From: Parasphingorhabdus sp. SCSIO 66989
Lineage (GTDB): Bacteria > Pseudomonadota > Alphaproteobacteria > Sphingomonadales > Sphingomonadaceae
NCBI RefSeq assembly: GCF_032852305.1
Contig: NZ_CP136594.1
Coordinates: 1,587,501 to 1,651,500, forward strand
Length of the DNA stretch: 64,000 nucleotides
Direction: 5' to 3'
Below are positions 17,667 through 26,310 of the stretch, one piece after another. The first letter of the stretch is position 1; each line of letters opens with the position of its first letter. The translations under genes were made by a program, and so were the position numbers. The notes under the pieces are model-generated. The model searched no databases. It was not told where the DNA came from and worked only from the letters and a program-made list of their open reading frames with translations.

Positions 17667-17742
17667 TCGCGCAAAGGCGCAAAGGCACAAAGAAGGATAT
17701 TCTTGATCACCAACCTCTTCGTGCCTTTGCGCCTTTGCGCGA
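17667..17742. repeat. 26-bp inverted repeat without a gene, between fabG and acpP
   Basis: Arms at 17667-17692 and 17717-17742 are complementary with one mismatch (TCGCGCAAAGGCGCAAAGGC... against CTTCGTGCCTTTGCGC...). Each arm contains tandem CGCAAAGG-type units. The style is the same as the arms around the GxxExxY gene one kilobase away, but only 24 bases lie between them, so it may be an empty version. The remaining bases of the 17600-17921 gap hold no open frame of note and must include the acpP promoter. Confidence 0.6.
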
Positions 17743-17921
17743 GTCAATACTCTAACCCGCTTGCGCGGGCATGTGCGCCAACGTGCTAACGGTTAAAAGA
17801 AAGCACCTCTATTATCCCGAGAACACTCGCCAATAGTATTTGATCATAAAGCCGGGACTTGCCAGAGGCCGCGCATGGCTTTAGGGCAGCATGTAAATCA
17901 ACAAAGCCAGAAGGAACCCCG

Positions 17922-18158
17922 ATGAGTGATACAGCTGATCGCGTAAAGAAAATTGTTGTCGAGCATCTCGGCGTAGAAGCGGACAAGGTATCAACCGATG
18001 CCAGCTTCATTGATGATCTGGGCGCAGACAGCCTCGACATTGTCGAGCTGGTCATGGCGTTTGAAGAAGAATTCGGCGTTGAAATCCCCGACGATGCTGC
18101 TGAGAAAATCAGCACCGTCAACGACGCTATCGAATATATCGATAATAATCAGGGCTGA
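17922..18158 (+). CDS. acpP: Acyl carrier protein
   Basis: 78 residues from ATG 17922, with AAGGA upstream; a longer frame from a TTG at 17859 is not real protein. [17 protein letters not shown] and [22 protein letters not shown] are textbook; Ser37 in DSL takes the 4'-phosphopantetheine arm. It carries growing acyl chains for the Fab enzymes around it. Strong ribosome site and isolated promoter region fit its high expression. A strong terminator follows at 18226-18271. Confidence 0.98.
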   Translation: MSDTADRVKKIVVEHLGVEADKVSTDASFIDDLGADSLDIVELVMAFEEEFGVEIPDDAAEKISTVNDAIEYIDNNQG

Positions 18159-18225
18159 TCGCCATAGCCGGTCGCCCGGAATAGCGGGGACACTGGGCTA
18201 AGCGAAAAGACATGAGATATTTTAC

Positions 18226-18271
18226 GGGTCTTCCGTTTCGGTCTATGGCATCGGGCGGAAGGCCCTTTTTT
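18226..18271 (+). terminator. Rho-independent terminator after acpP
   Basis: GGGTCTTCCG at 18226-18235 pairs with CGGAAGGCCC at 18256-18265 (one G-T pair), followed by six T. It lies between acpP and fabF and would reduce read-through, so that acpP is made in excess over fabF. Confidence 0.75.
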
Positions 18272-18351
18272 ATCGGCTCATCACGTAAATGTGATGCACC
18301 TATCTGAAGTGGCAGGAACGAAAAAGCCGAAGCGTTTTTGGAGAATATGCA

Positions 18352-19608
18352 ATGCGTCGTGTGGTGGTAACCGGATTGGGTTTGGTGACGCCTTTGGGCG
18401 GTGACGTTGAAACCAGCTGGGCAAATCTGATCGCCGGGAAATCCGGTGCCGGGCCGATTACGCGTTTTGATCCGGCGGACCAGAAGTGCAAAATCGCCTG
18501 TGAGGTAAAACCTGCCGATCATGACTGGGGTTTTGACCCGGACAAGCGGGTTGATGGCAAGATCCAGCGTCAGGTGGATCCGTTTATCGTCTATGGTATT
18601 GATGCGGCCGGGCAGGCTCTAGAAGATGCCGGTCTGACCGAGATGAGCGATGAAGAAAAGCGCCGCACCGGCTGTTCTATCGGCGCGGGTATTGGCGGTC
18701 TGCCTGGCATTGAGAAGGAATCGATCGTTCTGCATGAGCGCGGCCCCGGACGGGTCAGCCCGCATTTTGTCCATGGCCGTTTGATCAATCTGGTCACCGG
18801 CCAGGTGCAGATCAAATATGGCTTTATGGGCCCCAATCATGCGGTGGTGACCGCCTGCTCCACCGGTGCGCACTCCATTGGTGATGCAGCGCGGATGATT
18901 GCGCTGGATGACGCTGATGTGATGCTTGCTGGCGGTGCGGAAAGCACCATCAATCCGCTGGGTGTTGCCGGATTTGCGCAGGCGCGGGCGCTTAACACCA
19001 GCTACAACGACCGCCCTGAGCAGGCAAGCCGCCCTTATGACAAGGACCGCGAGGGCTTCGTTATGGGCGAGGGCGCCGGTATCGTGGTGCTGGAAGAATA
19101 TGAGCGGGCCAAGGTGCGCGGCGCGACCATCTATGCCGAGGTCGTCGGCTATGGCCTGTCGGGCGATGCCTATCACGTCACCGCGCCGCATCCTGATGGT
19201 GCCGGTGCGCAGCTGGCGATGGAAATGGCGCTGACAAAGGCGGGTCTCAGTGCGGGCGATATCGATTATGTCAACGCTCACGGCACCTCGACCATGGCTG
19301 ACACCATCGAACTGGCGGCGGTTAAGCGGGTGCTTGGCAATGATCTCGGCGGTGCCTCCATGAGCAGCACCAAGTCCGCCATTGGCCATCTGCTCGGCGG
19401 CGCGGGCGCGGTGGAAGCGATTTTCTGTATCCTCGCCATGCGCGATCAGATTGTCCCGCCAACGCTCAATCTGGATAACCCTGATGAGGGCACCGAGGGC
19501 GTCGATCTGGTGCCACATGCGGCCAAGAAACGCGAAGTCCGCGCAGTGCTGAATAACAGCTTCGGCTTTGGCGGCACCAATGCGTCGCTGATTATGAAGG
19601 CACTCTAA
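18352..19608 (+). CDS. fabF: 3-oxoacyl-ACP synthase II
   Basis: 418 residues. Starts MRRVVVTGLGLVTPLGGDV. The condensing-enzyme triad is complete: Cys169 in VTACSTGAH, His in AHGTSTMADT near residue 309 and His in SAIGHLLGGAG near 344. NNSFGFGGTNASL is the usual C-terminal block. It elongates acyl-ACP with malonyl-ACP. mltG begins five bases after its stop, so the two are co-transcribed. Confidence 0.97.
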   Translation: MRRVVVTGLGLVTPLGGDVETSWANLIAGKSGAGPITRFDPADQKCKIACEVKPADHDWGFDPDKRVDGKIQRQVDPFIVYGIDAAGQALEDAGLTEMSDEEKRRTGCSIGAGIGGLPGIEKESIVLHERGPGRVSPHFVHGRLINLVTGQVQIKYGFMGPNHAVVTACSTGAHSIGDAARMIALDDADVMLAGGAESTINPLGVAGFAQARALNTSYNDRPEQASRPYDKDREGFVMGEGAGIVVLEEYERAKVRGATIYAEVVGYGLSGDAYHVTAPHPDGAGAQLAMEMALTKAGLSAGDIDYVNAHGTSTMADTIELAAVKRVLGNDLGGASMSSTKSAIGHLLGGAGAVEAIFCILAMRDQIVPPTLNLDNPDEGTEGVDLVPHAAKKREVRAVLNNSFGFGGTNASLIMKAL

Positions 19609-19613
19609 CCACC

Positions 19614-20588
19614 ATGGCGCGGCGTCTCGGCTGTGCGATCCTGTTGATCGCCTTTCTCGGTGTCGCTATTTTGGGTGGCAATTTTATCTGGGGCTGGACC
19701 GGCGAAGGGCCTGCTGAAGAGGAAATCAGCTTCATCCTGCCCGAGGGCAGCAGCCTCGCCAAAGCGGCGGAATTGCTCGAAGAAGCAGGTGCGGTGCGTT
19801 CTGCCGACGCTTTTCTCAATCGCGCAAAACTGTTGGGCAGCAACGACCCTATCAAAGCGGGGGAATTTGTTATTCCCGCCGGGGCGAGCAACTCTGACAT
19901 ATTGGCGATTTTGCAGGGCAATGATTTTGTCCTGCGGCTGGTGGCCATCCCGGAAGGTATGCCGAGCATAGTGGTGCATGAGACGCTGATGGCGGAACCG
20001 TTGCTGACGGGCGAGATAGAGGTGCCCGAAGAGGGTTCGGTGCTGCCTGAAAGCTATAGCTTTGAACGTGGTGAGAGCCGCGCCGCTGTTTTGAAGCGGA
20101 TGCAGGATGCGATGGACAAGACGCTGGCCGATCTGTGGAAGGAGCGCGCGAGCAATATCGCCGTTTCTACACCGCAGGAAGCGATCATATTGGCATCCAT
20201 TGTCGAGAAGGAAACGGGTGTGCCTAAAGAGCGGCGCACGGTGGCAGGTCTGTATTCCAACCGGCTGAAGCGCGATATGATGCTGCAGGCTGACCCGACC
20301 GTGATCTATCCGGTGACCAAGGGCAAACCGCTGGGCCGCCGCATATTGCGCTCTGAACTCAATGCGGTGAATGATTACAACACCTATACCAGCTTGGGCC
20401 TGCCGATTGGCCCGATCACCAATCCGGGGCAGGCGAGCATCGCCGCGGTGCTCAACCCGGCCAATACCAGCGCCATCTATATGGTCGCCGATGGCAGCGG
20501 TGGACATGTTTTCGCGGATACGCTGGAAGAGCATAACCGCAATGTCGAGCGCTGGTTCGCGATCCGTCGGCAGCGTGGTGAGATGTAG
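19614..20588 (+). CDS. mltG: Endolytic murein transglycosylase
   Basis: 324 residues. One N-terminal membrane anchor (residues 5-27, CAILLIAFLGVAILGGNFIW), then a LysM-like region (FILPEGSSLAKAAELLEEAGAV) and the YceG/MltG catalytic domain with ASIVEKETG, where the Glu near 201 is the catalytic acid, followed by VAGLYSNRLKRDMMLQADPTVIYP and LPIGPITNPG. It cuts nascent glycan strands and sets their length. The fabF-mltG linkage is common in alphaproteobacteria. A palindromic element follows the gene. Confidence 0.95.
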   Translation: MARRLGCAILLIAFLGVAILGGNFIWGWTGEGPAEEEISFILPEGSSLAKAAELLEEAGAVRSADAFLNRAKLLGSNDPIKAGEFVIPAGASNSDILAILQGNDFVLRLVAIPEGMPSIVVHETLMAEPLLTGEIEVPEEGSVLPESYSFERGESRAAVLKRMQDAMDKTLADLWKERASNIAVSTPQEAIILASIVEKETGVPKERRTVAGLYSNRLKRDMMLQADPTVIYPVTKGKPLGRRILRSELNAVNDYNTYTSLGLPIGPITNPGQASIAAVLNPANTSAIYMVADGSGGHVFADTLEEHNRNVERWFAIRRQRGEM

Positions 20589-20593
20589 CATTA

Positions 20594-20735
20594 TGGTCCT
20601 CCCCGTTTACGGGGAGGGGACCAGCGAAGCTGGTGGAGGGGGCTGGCCATCCGGACCAGCGCAAGTGGAAATCCCCCTCCGTCTCACCTCCGCTAAAGCT
20701 ACGGTGAGCCACCTCCCCGTAAACGGGGAGGACCA
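20594..20735. repeat. MITE-like element with perfect 24-bp terminal inverted repeats
   Basis: Ends at 20594-20617 and 20712-20735 are perfect reverse complements, and each end is itself a palindrome (CTCCCCGTTTACGGGGAG). The 94-base interior is G+C-rich without an open frame. It lies between mltG and the peroxiredoxin gene. Such short palindromic units are spread by transposases acting in trans; none is encoded in the window. Confidence 0.75.
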
Positions 20736-20842
20736 ATAAATCTCTGGAAAAGCCGAAGCTTAGGCTTGATAGCGCACTGCACAATAATCATATGTGCGCC
20801 GCAACATTATTCCGCCAACGTATCAAATAAGAAAGGACGATC

Positions 20843-21391
20843 ATGCTTGGTCGCAATGTACCCAATGTCTGTCTGAAAACCCGTGTCCGCGATGAGAGCA
20901 TCGGCGGCGACAACCCCTTCCGCTGGGAAGATGTGATGAGCGGCGACTTGTTCTCTGGTAAGCGCGTCGTCCTGTTCTCGCTGCCCGGCGCTTTCACTCC
21001 GACCTGTAGCACCTTCCAGCTGCCGAATTTCGAAAAGCTCTACCCTGAATTTCAGGCCGAGGGTGTTGATGACATTTATTGCATGTCGGTCAATGATGCC
21101 TTTGTGATGTACCAATGGGGCAAGCAACAGGGCGTTGATAAGGTCAAGCTGCTGCCGGATGGCTCGGGCTATTTCACCCGGCATATGGGCATGCTGATCC
21201 GCAAGGACCATGTCGGCTTTGGTGAGCGTAGCTGGCGCTATGCCATGATTGTCGATAACGGCGTTATCACTCACTGGTTTGAAGAACCGGGCATCAATGA
21301 TGATGGTTCGGATGAAGACCCTTATGGCGAAACCGCTCCAGAGCATATTCTGGACACGCTGCGCGCAGGCGATGTCGCCAAAGCGGCCTAA
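20843..21391 (+). CDS. Peroxiredoxin (Prx5 type)
   Basis: 182 residues with AAAGGA upstream of ATG. The peroxidatic Cys55 is in SLPGAFTPTCS, the Prx5/AhpC-TSA active-site motif, with a later Arg in the RSWRYAMIVDNG strand. A second cysteine (YCMSV) could be resolving, though position does not prove it. It reduces peroxides in the cytoplasm. It is monocistronic: a MITE-like element precedes it and a 15-bp terminator follows. Confidence 0.9.
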   Translation: MLGRNVPNVCLKTRVRDESIGGDNPFRWEDVMSGDLFSGKRVVLFSLPGAFTPTCSTFQLPNFEKLYPEFQAEGVDDIYCMSVNDAFVMYQWGKQQGVDKVKLLPDGSGYFTRHMGMLIRKDHVGFGERSWRYAMIVDNGVITHWFEEPGINDDGSDEDPYGETAPEHILDTLRAGDVAKAA

Positions 21392-21411
21392 AATCTAGCT
21401 TTGCAGTAAGG

Positions 21412-21449
21412 AAGGGCGCGATGTGCATGGGAGCACGTCGCGCCCTTTT
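21412..21449. terminator. Bidirectional terminator between peroxiredoxin and a membrane protein gene
   Basis: A 15-bp stem with one G-T pair (21412-21426 with 21433-21447) and a 6-base loop, flanked by TTTT on the plus strand. It separates convergent genes. Confidence 0.8.
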
Positions 21450-21453
21450 GGCT

Positions 21454-21870
21454 TTAGCGCATCCAACCTTTCGCCGAAGCCCGGCGGCACATCCATATCC
21501 CGACAATGATCGAGACAAGGATAGTTAGCTGTAATCCGGGAAAGGCAGGCGGCAACAATGACCGTGTCGTCTCGCTGCCGAAAAACCAGATATTCTGGGT
21601 CAAAAAGCCGAGCAGCGAGATGCCAAAAAAGAGAACCGCCAGCTTATTGCGCGCCAACATCATGAGACAGGCGAGTACGCCGGCGATGACAGATGATGCC
21701 GATCCTATCAGCGCCCATATGGGGCGGATATCCAGCAGTTTCTGTTGTTCCGGTTCAACCTGGCCATAGCCCAGCAGTTGCGGGTCGCCGAATACGGCAA
21801 ACAGGCCGAAGCCGTTCCAAAGTGTCAGGATGACGGCCACGACCCAATATGTGATTGATGGTTTTTGCAT
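21454..21870 (-). CDS. Small four-span membrane protein
   Basis: 138 residues, with GGGGGAGAAG just upstream of ATG. Four hydrophobic spans: ITYWVVAVILTLWNGFGLFAVF, PIWALIGSASSVIAGVLACLMML, LAVLFFGISLLGFLTQNIWFF, and LQLTILVSIIVGIWMC. Similar proteins occur widely in sphingomonads and are listed as hypothetical membrane proteins. No function can be inferred. It is divergent from the RNA-ligase-like gene. Confidence 0.7.
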   Translation of the reverse strand: MQKPSITYWVVAVILTLWNGFGLFAVFGDPQLLGYGQVEPEQQKLLDIRPIWALIGSASSVIAGVLACLMMLARNKLAVLFFGISLLGFLTQNIWFFGSETTRSLLPPAFPGLQLTILVSIIVGIWMCRRASAKGWMR

Positions 21871-21940
21871 TTTCTTCTCCCCCAGCCAAGCTATAGCAAT
21901 GCAATATGTCGTTTATCAAATTCACGGCCAGCAGAACGCT

Positions 21941-22471
21941 ATGATTGATCGCCGCCCGATCATCATGACGGCGCGCATGGGACTCGACGATTTTGCCTGG
22001 GCGAATGGCCTCAGACGGCGATATTTCCCCCCCGAGCGCAATCATATCGCGGCGCATATTACTTTGTTTCATCATCTGCCGGGGCATTATGCCGATCAGG
22101 TTGTGCAATGCGCTAAAGCGATGGCGGGTCAATATGCCGCACCGTCGGCGATTCTCAGCGACCTCATGAAGCTCGGCGGTGGTGTAGCCTATCGTATTGA
22201 AAGTCCAGCATTACAGACGATGCGTGCCGAGATTGCCGAGCAATTTCACGGGCTCTTAACGGCGCAGGATCAGGGTCGGCCAAGATTGCACATCACAGTC
22301 CAGAACAAAGTGGCTGCCGCGATTGCCAAAGAGACCTATGCCGAACTGGCAACGCATTTTATGCCGCGCCCGCTGAGCATTACTGGCCTTGCGCTCCATC
22401 GCTATGACGGCGGGCCATGGGAGGATATGGGTGAATATGGCTTTCGTGGGAAGACGGTCGCCGCGGGTTAA
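21941..22471 (+). CDS. 2'-5' RNA ligase family protein
   Basis: 176 residues from ATG 21941 (MIDRRPIIMTARMGLDDFAW). The frame is open upstream through ATG 21899, but family members begin close to this block. Two HxT motifs mark the 2H phosphoesterase fold: HITLF around residue 43 and HITVQ around 119. The NGLRRRYFPPERN block before the first motif is typical of this subgroup. Members act on 2'-5' or cyclic phosphate bonds in RNA; the substrate here is unknown. The last four bases overlap the end of the convergent flavoprotein gene. Confidence 0.75.
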   Translation: MIDRRPIIMTARMGLDDFAWANGLRRRYFPPERNHIAAHITLFHHLPGHYADQVVQCAKAMAGQYAAPSAILSDLMKLGGGVAYRIESPALQTMRAEIAEQFHGLLTAQDQGRPRLHITVQNKVAAAIAKETYAELATHFMPRPLSITGLALHRYDGGPWEDMGEYGFRGKTVAAG

Positions 22472-23712
22472 GCCCGACCTACCTCTTTCAGCGGTATTTC
22501 GGTATCGGCAAGCTGGGCCTTGTCCAGTTCCTGACCATCCTCAACCGCCGCTTCCACCAGCGCGCGGCCTTGGACATAGTCTTTGGTCTTGTTGACACAA
22601 TCAAGCGCGACCACCTTGTCGTCGCGCAAATAGATCACGGAAAAACTGCCGCTTTCCGGATCACCGCGCAAAATCTCTTCATCATGGCCCAGCGTCATGC
22701 CCACGGTCTGCAGCCGGGCATCATATTGGTTAGACCAGAACCATGGCACCACGCGGTAGGGCTTACCTTTGCCGATAATATCCTGCGCCACTGTCTTTGC
22801 CTGATCATTGGCATTTTGCACCGATTCCAGCCGGATGTGCGCGCCATGGGCATAGGCATTGGCATGATTGGCGCAATCGCCAATGGCGTAGATATCGCTG
22901 AGGCTGGTGCGGCACAGGCCATCGACATCGACACCATTGCCGCCCATTGCGCCATCTGCCACCAGCGGTCCTGTCTCCGGTATGATTCCGATGCCAAACA
23001 CCACCAGATCGCAGGGCAGGGCAGAGCCATCATCGAGGAGGATCGAGGTTGCCTTGCCCTCATCATTGGTGACGAATTTCTCTGCCTTGGTATGGAGGCG
23101 TATATGGACGCCGTGAGAGACATGTAGCTTGTGATAATAGTCGGCGATGATCTGCCCGCTGACCCGCGACAGCAATCGATCCTGAACCTCAATAATCGTC
23201 ACTTTTTTGCCCGCTTTGGCGGCGACAGCAGCGACCTCCAGTCCGATAAAGCCGCCGCCGATAATCACCACATTGGTCGCATCGGGCAGGGCTGTGCGGA
23301 TGGCATCACTGTCGCTCTTGCGCCGCACGCCAAACACATTGCGGCTATGGCTGCCCGGGCAATCGAGCATGCGCGGTGCGCCGCCTGCGGCCCAGACCAG
23401 CTTGCCGTAGCGCAGCACTGTATCATCCGATAGCGTGATCTCCTGCAGGCCGGAGCTAACCTGTGACACCCGTTTGCCGAGGAACAGGGTGATGGCCTTT
23501 TCCTGCCAGAACGCTTCCGGCCGCAGTGCCATGCGGGCAAATTCCTTGTCGCCGCTCAAATACTCTTTGGAAAGCGGCGGGCGCTCATAGGGCAGATCGG
23601 GCTCATCGCCGACCAGCGCAACGCTGCCTTCAAAGCCATGCTGGCGCAGCGCAATCGCGGTCTGCGCCCCGGCATGACCCGCCCCGACAATGATCACATC
23701 ATAGCTTTCCAT
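22468..23712 (-). CDS. NAD(P)/FAD-dependent oxidoreductase (ferredoxin reductase type)
   Basis: 414 residues from ATG 23712; a GTG seven codons earlier is possible. FAD-binding GAGHAGAQTA at residues 10-19, LPYERPPLSKEYL, a second Rossmann motif VVIIGGGFIGLEVAA for NAD(P)H, and DIYAIGDCANH near the C terminus. This order fits reductases that feed electrons to [2Fe-2S] ferredoxins for monooxygenases (rhodocoxin/putidaredoxin reductase type). No ferredoxin or P450 gene is adjacent, so its partner is not visible. Confidence 0.85.
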   Translation of the reverse strand: MESYDVIIVGAGHAGAQTAIALRQHGFEGSVALVGDEPDLPYERPPLSKEYLSGDKEFARMALRPEAFWQEKAITLFLGKRVSQVSSGLQEITLSDDTVLRYGKLVWAAGGAPRMLDCPGSHSRNVFGVRRKSDSDAIRTALPDATNVVIIGGGFIGLEVAAVAAKAGKKVTIIEVQDRLLSRVSGQIIADYYHKLHVSHGVHIRLHTKAEKFVTNDEGKATSILLDDGSALPCDLVVFGIGIIPETGPLVADGAMGGNGVDVDGLCRTSLSDIYAIGDCANHANAYAHGAHIRLESVQNANDQAKTVAQDIIGKGKPYRVVPWFWSNQYDARLQTVGMTLGHDEEILRGDPESGSFSVIYLRDDKVVALDCVNKTKDYVQGRALVEAAVEDGQELDKAQLADTEIPLKEVGRA

Positions 23713-23823
23713 GCTGTCTCGCCCCGTTTGCACCGTTGTTGCTTAATTAATGAGTGTTTTTCTGCACACCAGTTACCGCCAAGCGTCAAGCAAGAAAAAA
23801 TCGTGCCGGAGCCTTGTGCCATA

Positions 23824-23852
23824 TTGACCATGATGGTCATGGCAACTATAGC
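23824..23852 (+). promoter_or_regulatory. Sigma-70 promoter of the tRNA gene
   Basis: TTGACC at 23824-23829 and TATAGC at 23847-23852 are 17 bases apart and end 41 bases before the tRNA. Good match in sequence, spacing and position. Confidence 0.6.
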
Positions 23853-23893
23853 CCGCGCTCTGCGATCCCGCTATGCCGGGATACAGCCGGTTC

Positions 23894-23970
23894 GGCGGAG
23901 TAGCTCAGGTGGTTAGAGCAGCGGAATCATAATCCGCGTGTCGGGGGTTCAAGTCCCTCCTCCGCTACCA
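23894..23970 (+). tRNA. tRNA-Met (anticodon CAU), probably elongator
   Basis: 77 bases including an encoded CCA. All four stems fold: acceptor GGCGGAG with CTCCGCT, anticodon stem GCGGA/TCCGC around loop ATCATAA with anticodon CAT, and a T-arm with GTTCAAG. The sequence resembles the alphaproteobacterial elongator tRNA-Met; a lysidine-type tRNA-Ile(CAU) is less likely but cannot be excluded from the anticodon alone. TTTTT follows directly. Confidence 0.9.
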
Positions 23971-24014
23971 TTTTTACACCAAAAGTCATTTTCGAGATCA
24001 GACGCGCTTCGCCA

Positions 24015-24722
24015 TCAACGATTGAGAACGAAGGTGATTGAGATATCGGTTGTCGCAGTGTCATTGGCGTAGTTGGCCGGGAGTGGGTCTAGCTGGGTCA
24101 CTGTCTCTGCAACGCGTTCAATCTCGCGATCAAGATTGCGGTGGCCTGTTGATGTGATGAGCTGCGCGTTGAGTACCTTGCCTGATCGGGCAATGGTCAC
24201 CTGCAAAACGCCCTTGCCCTCCTCACCGATTCGTCTTGACGCGGTGGGATAGCGTATCCGATTGCGATATTGCGCATGGGAGATACGGACGAAATCGGTC
24301 GGCAGCTCGGTAACCTTGGGTGGAGGTTCCGGGGGCGGCGGTGGCAGCGGTTTTGGCGGCGCAGGTTTTGCGCCGGTTCCCGATGCCATTGATCCGTCGA
24401 GCGATGATGCAGCGACGGCGCGCGGCTCTTCCGGTGCTGCCGGTGGCGGCGCATCTTCGGCGCGCTCTGTGGGTATTTCCGGCTCGTCTGTGGTCTCGAC
24501 CCCGGGCGGTGGCGGTTCCAGACGGCGGGCAGGGGCGCCAAGCGTTACTACCATTTCGTCGATCATTTCCCCCGTCTCAGGGATGGCATTGCGTGAATAT
24601 TGCCATACACCCGTCCCCAGGATCATCACCGAGACCAGCGCACCGAGCGACCAGTGCCAGCCACGCGGAACCGGCGGGCGTTCCGGGCTTAAGGCGCTGG
24701 TCCATTGATCGGCATAGACCAT
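24015..24722 (-). CDS. TonB-family energy transducer (first locus)
   Basis: 235 residues. One membrane anchor near the N terminus (residues 22-42), a proline-rich periplasmic spacer (residues 70-140, including PPPPPEPPPK) and a C-terminal TonB domain with YRNRIRYPTASRRIGEEGKGVLQVTIARSG and DREIERVAETVTQLDPLPANY. It passes the energy of the inner-membrane proton gradient to outer-membrane receptors. The first 25 residues and the spacer are close to the TonB at 42409, so the two are paralogues. The exbB-like gene lies 65 bases upstream on the same strand. There is no exbD in this locus. Confidence 0.85.
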   Translation of the reverse strand: MVYADQWTSALSPERPPVPRGWHWSLGALVSVMILGTGVWQYSRNAIPETGEMIDEMVVTLGAPARRLEPPPPGVETTDEPEIPTERAEDAPPPAAPEEPRAVAASSLDGSMASGTGAKPAPPKPLPPPPPEPPPKVTELPTDFVRISHAQYRNRIRYPTASRRIGEEGKGVLQVTIARSGKVLNAQLITSTGHRNLDREIERVAETVTQLDPLPANYANDTATTDISITFVLNR

Positions 24723-24787
24723 CGGCTATCCTCCACCCGGTCGCTGGACCGTCAGCAGCGTTATCTTGGCCCTTTTGCACAGGATGC

Positions 24788-25570
24788 TCATGTGACAGCG
24801 CTCGGCATTTTTGCATCTTGCGGTCGGTTTTCCGGCTCGTTTTCATAAAGCGGGATGGTGAACACCTGTGTGGCGGCATCTTCCATATGCTGTGCTTCGA
24901 CATCGACCGAACGCTGCAGCCAGGTGAACAGCACCGCTGCGGGAATGGCGACCGCAAGGCCCGCCGCCGTGGTCAGCAGCGCCTCCCATATCCCGCCAGC
25001 GAGAACTGCAGGCTCGATGCTGTCGCCTACGGTCTCCATCTGCTGGAACGCCTCGATCATACCCAGAACCGTGCCGAGCAGGCCGAGCAGCGGGGCTATG
25101 GTGGCAATCAGACTGATCACCGCCAGCCCGCGCTCCAGCCCGTCAAGCTGGGCCTGGGCGATGCGGGTGGTTTCCTCGCGCACTATGGTGTCATCCATCT
25201 GCGGGTCGGCATTGCCGCGCACCGCCGCCATCATCACCCGCGCCACCGGGCTTTTGCGCGGCTCCAGATCAGCCAGCGCATCGGCATGACGCCCCTCGCG
25301 GATAGCGGTGACGACATCACCGACAAAGTTGGACCGACCGACGCTCAGCAGATAGAATTGCACAAATTTGACCAGAGCCACCGCCAGCGCCAGTACCGCC
25401 AGCACAGCCAGGATGACTATGATCGGCCCGCCAGCGTCAAACAGCTGCTCAACCGGTGACATGGTGGACGGGGCTTCCGCTGCGGATGCAGCAGAGAGCG
25501 GCAACAGCATCGCAACGCAAAGGCCAGCCTTTACAGATAGTTTGCGACAGATACTCGGTTGCTCTGACAT
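24788..25570 (-). CDS. MotA/TolQ/ExbB proton channel protein (first locus)
   Basis: 260 residues from ATG 25570, which has GGGGAAAGG upstream at good distance; two upstream starts are possible. A signal-like segment (AGLCVAMLLPLSAASA) precedes three membrane spans: IIVILAVLAVLALAVALVKF, ERGLAVISLIATIAPLLGLLGTVLGM, and EALLTTAAGLAVAIPAAVLF, the last two being the classical proton-channel pair. Together with TonB it should power outer-membrane uptake, but ExbD must come from another locus, perhaps 43237-44054. It is nearly identical over long stretches to the ExbB at 44051. Confidence 0.85.
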   Translation of the reverse strand: MSEQPSICRKLSVKAGLCVAMLLPLSAASAAEAPSTMSPVEQLFDAGGPIIVILAVLAVLALAVALVKFVQFYLLSVGRSNFVGDVVTAIREGRHADALADLEPRKSPVARVMMAAVRGNADPQMDDTIVREETTRIAQAQLDGLERGLAVISLIATIAPLLGLLGTVLGMIEAFQQMETVGDSIEPAVLAGGIWEALLTTAAGLAVAIPAAVLFTWLQRSVDVEAQHMEDAATQVFTIPLYENEPENRPQDAKMPSAVT

Positions 25571-25792
25571 AGTGCCCATCCATCCTTTCCCCACAAAGGA
25601 TTGCATTCAGGGGGCTTGCTCAATGTCTTCATTACCATTTTATGACGCGGATGGAAACATGATCTACATATTTCTGTCATTGTGGCGTCATAAATGCTTT
25701 TCGGCAGCTTTGACGCTATGGGCTATCAACGCATAGCGAGCGCGCTATAGCCAGTTCGCCGTCGCTAACCGAGCCAGAGGAACTATACCCCT

Positions 25793-26239
25793 ATGAAGAA
25801 CCGATTTTTGCTTCCCCAAATCTTGCTCACCATCTCGGCCTTCGAGTTTTTCGGCCCCGCCATTCGCGACAGCGGCACATCGCATCTGCTCAATGCAGAA
25901 TGGGTCGGCCATGCGCGGGTGCATCTGGTCTGGGCGCTGGGCTTTATGGTCACATCGGGGTTGGTCAACCTCTATCTGATCTGGCGCCGCCATGAGAACA
26001 AGTTGCGCGATCTCTATCTGTCCTGTGTCTGGCAGGGCTGCAATATTATCGGCTTCTGGATTTCGGTGCTGTTCGTCGACCATTATCACGGTGCGATCAT
26101 CGATCCGAAACAGCATATGCTGATCCTCGGCATTGATGAGAATATTGTCGCCTTTGCGTTTCTGACCGTGGTGCTGGTTTCGGCGCTGCTGGTGCTGAAG
26201 TTCCGGGTAGAGACCGAGATAGGCAAGACCGGCATTTGA
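25793..26239 (+). CDS. Small membrane protein of unknown family
   Basis: 148 residues, ribosome site AGAGGAAC. Four hydrophobic spans: an N-terminal one (LPQILLTISAFEFFGPAIRD), then HLVWALGFMVTSGLVNLYLIW, CNIIGFWISVLFVDHYH and IVAFAFLTVVLVSALLVLKF. Histidines in WVGHARVHLVW and DHYHG might bind metal. I do not recognise the family. It is divergent from the exbB-like gene and is followed by a hairpin. Confidence 0.6.
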   Translation: MKNRFLLPQILLTISAFEFFGPAIRDSGTSHLLNAEWVGHARVHLVWALGFMVTSGLVNLYLIWRRHENKLRDLYLSCVWQGCNIIGFWISVLFVDHYHGAIIDPKQHMLILGIDENIVAFAFLTVVLVSALLVLKFRVETEIGKTGI

Positions 26240-26275
26240 CCGCCGCCGATCCGGGCGCAACAGAATTTCCAACAA

Positions 26276-26310
26276 AAGGTGACACAGGGTGACACAGTGT
26301 CACCTTGGTG
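26276..26310 (+). terminator. Hairpin after the membrane protein gene, possible terminator
   Basis: AAGGTGACAC at 26276-26285 pairs with GTGTCACCTT at 26297-26306; an inner perfect palindrome GGTGACAC-A-GTGTCACC starts at 26288, so two foldings compete. Only a weak T run (TTGGTGTTTT) follows. It may be a terminator or a binding site. The rest of 26240-26533 has no recognisable gene. Confidence 0.4.

Noticed and set aside
23894-23970. tRNA-Ile with modified CAU anticodon
   Set aside because: Overall sequence is closer to elongator tRNA-Met; left as a minor alternative.
24262-24708. Glycine-rich plus-strand frame opposite tonB
   Set aside because: It is the complement of the proline-rich spacer of TonB; the same happens at 42740-43201.
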